DNA from: Monomorium pharaonis
Lineage: Eukaryota; Arthropoda; Insecta; Hymenoptera; Formicidae
NCBI RefSeq assembly: GCF_013373865.1
Contig: NC_050472.1
Coordinates: forward strand, 11,725,413 to 11,789,412
Length of the DNA: 64,000 nt
Direction of reading: 5' to 3'
Position numbers and translations under genes: made by a program. Shown here one piece after another: positions 57,282-64,000 of this stretch. How positions within the stretch are numbered: the first letter of the stretch is position 1; every line of letters starts with the position of its first letter. A model generated the notes under the pieces. It made no database searches. It saw nothing but the letters and a program-made list of their open reading frames with translations, and had not been told where the DNA came from.

Positions 57282-59738
57282 ATATTTCTATTGCTTCATA
57301 TTTTGTTGGTCCGAATTTATTAAGCAATTATATCGATCAATTTGCAAATATTGTTAATTGCAACTTGAAGAGAACTCAATTCAAGGACAAGGGTCGAAAC
57401 ATTGTTTCTCCAATAAACGAAATTTCGCCAGAAAGTCGACGCATTAACATTTATCGTTTATTAATATATGTCAATGTCGATAATATATGTCAATGTCAAG
57501 GTCAAGATCATTGGTGAGATCTCCCCTATTCTGTATTTTTACCAAAAAAATTGTTTTTTGTGATAAATTTATTTTAGTTTTTTCAATAAAAAAATATTTT
57601 TAATATTTTTAAATAATTCTGCTTCAATTGACGGAGACATTTTAAAACATTTTAAGCCATAGTTTATTAAAATTGCTCAACTAAGGCATTGTATAGCAAT
57701 TTTACAAATATAGATCTTTAAAAAAAAAAATGTATATAAAGTCGAAGAAGTTTTCATAGCACTCACATTTAGTCAGCTATTTCAAGACCATACAATATCA
57801 GTAATATTTCTTTTTTTCTTGTTTGTTAATTAATTATTGTTTTATTCAACACGCTAAATAAGTTTCTTCTGAGGCTGCAGTAGATTGTTTCTCTGCATTT
57901 CTCAATTTCCTGTTATCTTAATTATGAGCAAAAATTTTTACATTCATATCAATTTTTATTCACATTTTAAAGTAAAGGAGTAAAACCTTCAGTACCCACG
58001 TAATATTACTGATATCACTATAATATTATTATAATATTACTGTGATATTACTACAGTATTGTAATATTACTGTGATATACTCTAATATTACGTGTTATGT
58101 GAATAAATACACATGCTGTTAGAAATAATAAAATTTCAATTTTGCTAAGCAAAAAATGTGTTTTTGAGAAAACTTCTAGCACTATTGTTTTAATTATAAT
58201 TTTTTCTGAATCATGCAGGATCTAAATGCTTTGAGAAGGGTTAAAGAATTTTGAAGTATAATAAAGCAAATAAAGAGTGGAATAATAGAGCGGCTAAAAC
58301 GAGTCGTGCTACTTCTAACACGCAGTGCTTTTATTTGACTTTTGATTGGACGGAGGGCTTGTAACTCTGTCAATTGTGCGAATTTTGATTCAAAAGACTT
58401 TTAACTATATGTATATTTTTAAGATTTTAATCTTTAAAAAACTGTAAGAAAAGAAGATTTCTTTGACCTAGAAACTCCCTTAAACGTTAGCAATGTAACT
58501 GCTACTATAATTGTTATTAATAAAACGTGATAAAACACTGAGAGAATTTTTTTCAAATTGTTAGAATGTTCAAATATCAAATTACAAAAAAATTGTTATA
58601 ATGAATCCTTGAAAAATATTTTGGCACTTAATTAATTGTTGATAATTTATAAAGAATTCTTCACAAAAATACAATTTTCTAATTCTGCAAGTACTCTTTA
58701 TAATAATATTTCTATGATTGTCTATTCACTTATGTATTATCTGGGCATGATTGCGAGCTATATACAGACACGTTGTTATTTGTCTGAGATCTTATCGCAT
58801 CTCACACTGAACGTGTCGGTAATTCTATTATAAATAATAGTCAGATATACTAATAGATCTATGTTAAATAAAAAAATATATAATTAATCATTAACAACAA
58901 TGAATAACAACTTATGAAATAATAAGTACTGTCTAGAGTAAAATAACATATATGTCAACAACAAAGATAAATGTTCACAAATCTTATATTCAAGATTATT
59001 TATCTTAATTACAATTTAAAAACATTTTACGGTTTTTATTAGTTTGGTGGAATTGAAAGATTGTTTATGACATAAAATAATTTTGAACATAAGATCAAAT
59101 TATAAACACAGATCTGATCAGACAAACAGACATCAGACAAACAGATATAAGTATCATAATATTAAATTGTGTTTTTAAACTAATTAATTATAAGCTCTAG
59201 AATAATTTTTGAATATTAACAATTAAAAATTGCGTACATAAATGGTATATATAAATATAATCCAGCAAGATCGTTAAAAACGTTATTACAATGATATTTA
59301 TTAGTAACGTTCTCAAATATATAGTTTGTAATATTGTGTAACGTTATTATAAATGTTTTTAGGAAAACAGTTAGAATATTGTATCTTACATTTGCTATAA
59401 GTGTTTTATTTAATTAAAAGGGAATATGTTTGTTATGAAACATTAAGCTTAGAATATTAGATTACGGGAAAAATTACTTTAAACGCAAAATATTTTTTTT
59501 GGAGGAGTAAAATCCATATAACATCAATGTTTTAAAAGATTAATTTAATGTTTTTTGTTTAGTGGAAAATATTAGAAATATGACACCGATATAAAACGTA
59601 TAATTTATAGTCTATCATTACGTTATCATCTACGTCGTTATCAAAGTTGAATATAAATGATATACTCAGTCTAAAGATAACACAGTATCTTCAGAAGCTA
59701 TTACATACATGAAGTAGACAGTTCTTGCTCCAGTCATC
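57282..59738. other. AT-rich intergenic DNA upstream of the esterase
   Basis: No supported gene. Around 57998-58090 is a cluster of taatattac/gtaatatta palindromes. The last few hundred bases should hold the esterase promoter, but I could not place a certain core element. Confidence 0.5.
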
Positions 59739-60691
59739 ATGGATAGACCGATTGTGACCATAAAACAAGGAAAACTGCAAGGAATCGTTGAAGAAAACAT
59801 CCTCGGATCTTGTTTTCTTTCTTTCAAAGGCATACCTTTTGCTGCTCCACCATTGGGCAACTTGAGATTTAAGGTAACTTATTTATCGAGATCAAATAGT
59901 CTCTGATTTATTTTTATTATATATTTTTAAAAATATTTTACACAATTATTCTGTTTACATACAGAGAAAATACTCAGTTCTAATTCTTTTGTAATTATCA
60001 AAATATAAAATATTATTTATTTATTATAATATATATACTTATTACAATATTAAATCATATTTCATTGATGTTCAAAATCAGGATCCTGAACCTCCTTCTT
60101 CTTGGGAAGGTATTCGAGATGCTTCCAAAAATGCTGGCGATATTTCTGCACAATGGGGATCCCAAATAATTGTTGGTGGCGAAGATTGTCTTTATCTTAA
60201 TATTTATATACCCTACAATATATATCAAACGACAGGAAATCCAGTTATGGTTTGGATTCATGGTGGAGCCTATCTTGTCGGTTCCGGCAATGACACTCAC
60301 AAGCGGCCTGATTATTTGATGGCAAAAGATGTCATTTTAGTATCCGTAAACTATAGACTTGGTGCTTTAGGTATGACCTATGCTTCCAAGAAAATATATT
60401 TCTTGTGGAAATATTAAAAAAAATTCTTATCGTATATCTACAAAAGATATAAAGTATTTACTTCTATTGTTGACTGACATTCTATATTTTTTATTTTTCT
60501 TCAAGGTTTCTTAAATCTTGGTCACGAAGCAGCAAGTGGAAATCAAGGTTTGAAAGATCAAGTTGCTGCATTAAAATGGATTAAAGAAAATATTAAATCT
60601 TTTGGCGGAGATCCTAATAACATCACTGTTTTTGGTGTCAGTGCAGGTAGTGGTTGCACACATTTATTAACATTGTCGCCGTTATCTAAAG
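59739..60691 (+). CDS. Carboxylesterase (COE family), exons 1-3, 5' part
   Basis: A serine esterase of the carboxyl/cholinesterase fold, probably hydrolysing lipid, hormone, pheromone or xenobiotic esters. Exons: 59739-59873, 60082-60370 and 60506-60691, with clean GT/AG borders and phases 0, 1 and 1. The start ATG is preceded by gtcatc, and the protein begins MDRPIVTIKQGKLQG with no obvious signal peptide, so it may be intracellular. Family motifs: FKGIPFAAPPLGNLRF, EDCLYLNIY (about 80), the oxyanion-hole HGGAY (about 105-110), VSVNYRLGALGF, GNQGLKDQVAALKWIKENI, and the nucleophile elbow FGVSAGSG with Ser in G-V-S-A-G (most relatives have G-E-S-A-G). The catalytic acid and His lie further on and are not in view. 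After exon 3 the donor is good, but no further exon is found in 3.3 kb, which holds two transposons. It is a gene with a long intron or a truncated duplicate. Confidence 0.88.
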
Positions 60692-61855
60692 GTATATAAT
60701 ATATTTTTAACAAATATCCAGTAAGCAAAAAAATATACAACAATATTATAATAATATTCACTAACATTTTTAAATATGTATATATAATTTTTAATGTTGT
60801 ATACAATATTATTATAAACATACTTTGGCATATATTTGAAGATTTCGGTAATGTTAAAGTAACATACGTATGTTATTTTAACATTAATGTCGTTGTAAAT
60901 ATTAATATTGCATTTACATTTTTTAACATTATATAATAATATTTTTCATAATAATTAATTAAATCAATAATAAAACAATGTTAATATAATATTATATAAA
61001 CATCGCAATAATGTTAATTGTATGTTAATTGTTACGTAATGCTAATTGTCATTTTATTTACTTTTGTTATTTTATTTATTATTACACGTAACATGTTTTA
61101 TGTAACAAATTTTTAAAATTATTAGTATGTTTAAAAAAAAATAACATGTATGTTCGTGATTCTTTAAGATTAGGTTTGTAATTGATAAATGATTCTATAT
61201 ACATGAATTATTAACAAATTACTAATATACGTATCAAGAAATTATGTATTTCTGGCAAAAAATTAGGAAACGCTTGCAATTTTCTCATATTATATGAAAG
61301 AAATTGAGTATAAAAGTAAAACTTTATATAAAGAATCTCGCACAGTTTTTATGGAAATAAAGTCTCGCTCAAATTGACTAAAACTTTGATATAATTCAAG
61401 TTTTGACTCACTGATTAATCGTTTTAGTCACTAGACTAGAAAACCAGAAAGTTTTTGCAAAACACTGTCCCCACTGTTAGAAAGAAGAGGTGGCGAATCA
61501 GGATTGAAAAGGGATGCGAGTGTTAGAGCGCACTAGGGACACTTTAAGAGACACTTACAGAACCGATTTAGCCCATTTCCGAATTTTTCCTGGCCGTTTT
61601 CTGTCTCAAATTGCTCTGTACCTTCTAAACTGCAACTTTGTAACTTTTGTTTTTGACAAGGAGTTGCTTCGAGGAGCGTAACTTCGAAACTATTGAACCC
61701 ACAGTAAGGAAACTTTGTAGGGGTCAAGTCGACACTTCGGACTACATCGTATAAAATAGTCAGATTTTTTTGCTCAACTCTTACGAACTTGGCGCTATTT
61801 GAAATTTTGTTCCTTTAATTTTGTCCAGTAGTTTATAAATTTTTAATCATTCTCC

Positions 61856-61857
<2 letters not shown>

Positions 61858-61888
<31 letters not shown>

Positions 61889-61902
61889 CGCGCGCGCGTA
61901 GA
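61858..61902. repeat. (CA)n-(CG)n microsatellite
   Basis: About 28 bp of CA repeat followed by gcgcgcgcg. Confidence 0.9.
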
Positions 61903-61959
61903 GAATATATACAAAATACATTTTTGAGAATTTTTATTATTGTGGTCGAATTTTAAACC

Positions 61960-62088
61960 TTATTCGCAGCTCTAAGAATTAATGTTTTTATAAACCTAGT
62001 ATTATAAGTACAATACGCGCGTGTACGTATTGTATTTATAATACTAGGTTTATAAAAACATTAATTCTTAGAACTACGAATAAGGTTA
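61960..62088. repeat. Palindromic hairpin
   Basis: aaccttattcgcagctctaa, continuing through aatgtttttataaacctagt, pairs with its inverted copy around a cgcgcgtgtacg centre, with about 60-bp arms and a few mismatches. Confidence 0.85.
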
Positions 62089-62770
62089 AGTTTAAAAAAA
62101 AAAAAATTTATTTTATTTCAAAAATTTTATAATTTGTTTTAATCTGCTTAAAACATGTAAATGCTTTTATTTTTATTTCATAAAATTTATGTATAATACG
62201 TTTTTTGTTTTAATTATAAGTTACGATTTAATTGAAAAATAAAATATATTTTAGTAAAAAAATATATGAATTATTTAAAAATATATTAATTCTGTTTTTA
62301 TTTACTATGCTTTGATGTTTCTCTTGTAATTAGTATTAAAAAGTACTTTAAAAACAGAAAATATATGACAGGTCAACTTAGAAATACAAAAGTGAATGTG
62401 AATTTTACGAAAAACATATGCCAATTTTTCGACGAATTTTTCTACCCTTGTGAAAAAAACCGAAAAAATCCGCGGAAAAAATGAAAAAAACCAGTTTTTC
62501 TCCAAGCCTTTAAAACTACACAAAATACGTGGAAATAACCTAGTCTGGTCCACGCAGAGTACATTTTTGTGGGTAACGTTTAACAAATATTTTAACAAAT
62601 GTTTTTAAAATATTATAAAAATGTTTGTAAAGTAAAGTTATTAAATAATAATCTAAAAATATTTATAAAATTATATTGCTTAGAAAATTTACAAAGAATT
62701 AATATTTTTGAAATGTTGATCAAATGTTTCTTGCTTACTGGGTATATAGTAATTATAAAATAAAAATATA

Positions 62771-64000
62771 TTAGGACGTTGAATAAGTTCTCGCTGTTTT
62801 CCACCTGACGGCGTTACTAGAACTACTTGCGCGTAGTTTAAGATGGTGACACATGTATATAGAAGTACAATAAACAACCTTGAAATTCAATGTATGTCAT
62901 TTCACCAAAGTATAAACAACTTTGTTTTTCATAGTGTTAAACATGTCAAATTTTGTGCCAAAAAAGAGTATTTGCGGGGAATTTTACTTCACTACTTTAT
63001 TAAAAAAAATCTGCAGCTGAAGCACACAGAATTCTTGTTGAGACTTACGGCTCTGTCGGAAACAACATGCAGAGATTGGTTTAGACGCTTCAAAAATAAT
63101 GATTTTGATATTGAAGATAAAGAACGTTCTGGCGCACCGAAAAAGTTTGAAGACAAAGAATTGGAGGCATTACTTCATGAAGACTCATGTCAGACGCTAG
63201 CTGAACTTGCAGAATCATTAGGAGTTGATCACACAACAGTTTTGAAATGTTTGAAAGCATTAGGAATAATTCAAAAGCAAGGTCATTGGGTGCCGTATCA
63301 GTTGAAGCCGAGAGACGTCGAACGGCGTCTTTTTACGTGTGAACAGCTGCTTCAACGGCAGAAAAGGAAAGGATTTTTGCATCGTATCGTGACTGGCGAT
63401 AAAAAGTGGATACACTACGATAACCCTAAACATAGAAAATCGTGGTGTGAAAAGCCCGGCCATACATCAACATCATCGGCAAAGCCGAATATCCATGGTT
63501 CCAAGCTTCTGCTCTGGATTTGGTGGAATCAGCTGGATATAATTTATTATGAGCTGCACAAACTGAATGAAATCATTACGGGAGATCGCTACCGACTACA
63601 ATTGATGCGTTTGAGTAGGGCATTGAAGGAAAAACGGCCACTATACGAGCAGAGATACAACAAAGTAATTTTGCAGCATGACAACGCTCGGGCACATGTT
63701 GCAAAACCGGTGAAAACTTACTTGGAAACGCTTAAATAGGAAGTCCTACCCTACCCGCCATATTCACCGAACATTGCGCCTTCCGACTATCACTTGTTCC
63801 AATCGATGGCATATGGCCTGGCTGAGCAGCATTTCCATTCTTATGAAGATGCCAAAAAATGGGTCGACTTTTGGATAGCTTTAAAAGACGTGTCGTTTTT
63901 CTGACGTGGAATTCAAATGCTGCCAGAAAGATGAGAAAAAATAGTGGCTAGCGATGGACAATACTTTCAGTGACAGGTTTCCCACACAGCACAAAGCTCC
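62771..64000 (+). mobile_element. mariner element, 5' end to window edge
   Basis: A TA target (62769-62770) is followed by a TIR-like ttaggacgttgaataagttc. The transposase pseudogene follows. The 3' TIR is not seen by 64000; the last bases (cacacagcacaaagctcc) do not look like a mariner end, so the element is either truncated or continues. Confidence 0.85.
62943..63970 (+). pseudogene. mariner transposase (DD34D), broken
   Basis: Cut-and-paste transposase of the mariner family. From the family-type start at 62943 (MSNFV), a one-base change in an A-run shifts the frame. The frame 62958-63739 then encodes EYLRGILLHYF, CRDWFRRFKNNDFDIEDKER, the helix-turn-helix TLAELAESLGVDHTTVLKCL and the linker HWVPYQLKPRDVERR. 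Asp 1 is in VTGDKKWIHYD, where most relatives have GDE. Asp 2 is in LQHDNARAH. A TAG at 63737-63739, where relatives have Trp, interrupts it. The same frame goes on with EVLPYPPYSP and Asp 3 in APSDYHLFQS, which gives the DD34D spacing. A short out-of-frame stretch of about 17 codons (about 63010-63050) lies between two compensating indels, and more disruption follows near 63900. Confidence 0.9.

Larger units (their letters stand above)
60718..62742. mobile_element. TIR element in esterase intron 3
   Basis: CCAGTAAGCAA at the left and TTGCTTACTGG at the right. The interior is non-coding AT-rich DNA with a (CA)n run, a GC-richer piece (61440-61740) and a palindrome. Its terminus resembles those at 55707, 56127 and 9091. 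Confidence 0.6.

Overview
The window looks like AT-rich insect nuclear DNA, probably from an ant or a related hymenopteran. This is inferred from spliced genes, many (CT)n and (CA)n runs, a short TTAGG run of the insect telomere type, a copia element with a Drosophila-copia-like primer site, a mariner, and HARBI1-type, piggyBac and DIRS-like elements. It is almost wholly transposable-element sequence, much of it nested. I see no operon, CRISPR array, intact rRNA gene or intact tRNA gene. The best host-gene candidate is the 5' part of a carboxylesterase at 59.7-60.7 kb.

Layout. 1-0.9 kb: AT-rich repeat. 0.9-8.0 kb: a foldback element (about 0.9-kb inverted arms, TA target) whose right arm holds a young, intact copia element (LTRs differ at 1 of 367 positions, ttttt target duplication). 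9.1-10.1 kb: a TIR element with a 49-bp tandem array. 10.1-18.7 kb: a non-autonomous CCCACAT-ended element, interrupted by a TTAA-flanked piggyBac (10.95-18.5 kb), which itself holds a decayed DIRS-like retrotransposon (11.3-16.2 kb) and a 1.55-kb palindromic element (16.7-18.2 kb). 19.0-20.9 kb: a possible orphan terminal exon, then a palindrome split by a GC-rich insert. 20.9-24.2 kb: a decayed PIF/Harbinger with convergent transposase and MADF genes, followed by a hAT-type MITE. 25-30.5 kb: minisatellites, satellites, foldback debris and a 1.4-kb purine-rich strand. 30.56-44.05 kb: a foldback element holding a 5'-truncated non-LTR retrotransposon, which holds a 9.36-kb PIF/Harbinger with a nearly complete HARBI1-like transposase and a Myb/SANT-like partner, which in turn holds a hAT-type MITE and a Tourist-like MITE. 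44-59.7 kb: AT-rich DNA with two GC-rich islands of unknown origin, a second CCCACAT element with 71-bp repeats and a tRNA-like piece, an element rich in ACGTC motifs that carries a 5S-rRNA-like piece, and other MITEs. 59.7-60.7 kb: carboxylesterase exons 1-3, with the remaining exons not visible. 60.7-64 kb: an element inside the esterase intron and a broken mariner running to the window edge.

How parts fit. In each PIF/Harbinger the DDE transposase and the Myb- or MADF-type DNA-binding protein are the two proteins such elements need. In the DIRS-like element gag, RT/RNase H and tyrosine recombinase follow in order, with inverted terminal repeats and an internal complementary region. The copia element carries every domain in one uninterrupted frame and is the only element here that looks fully competent.
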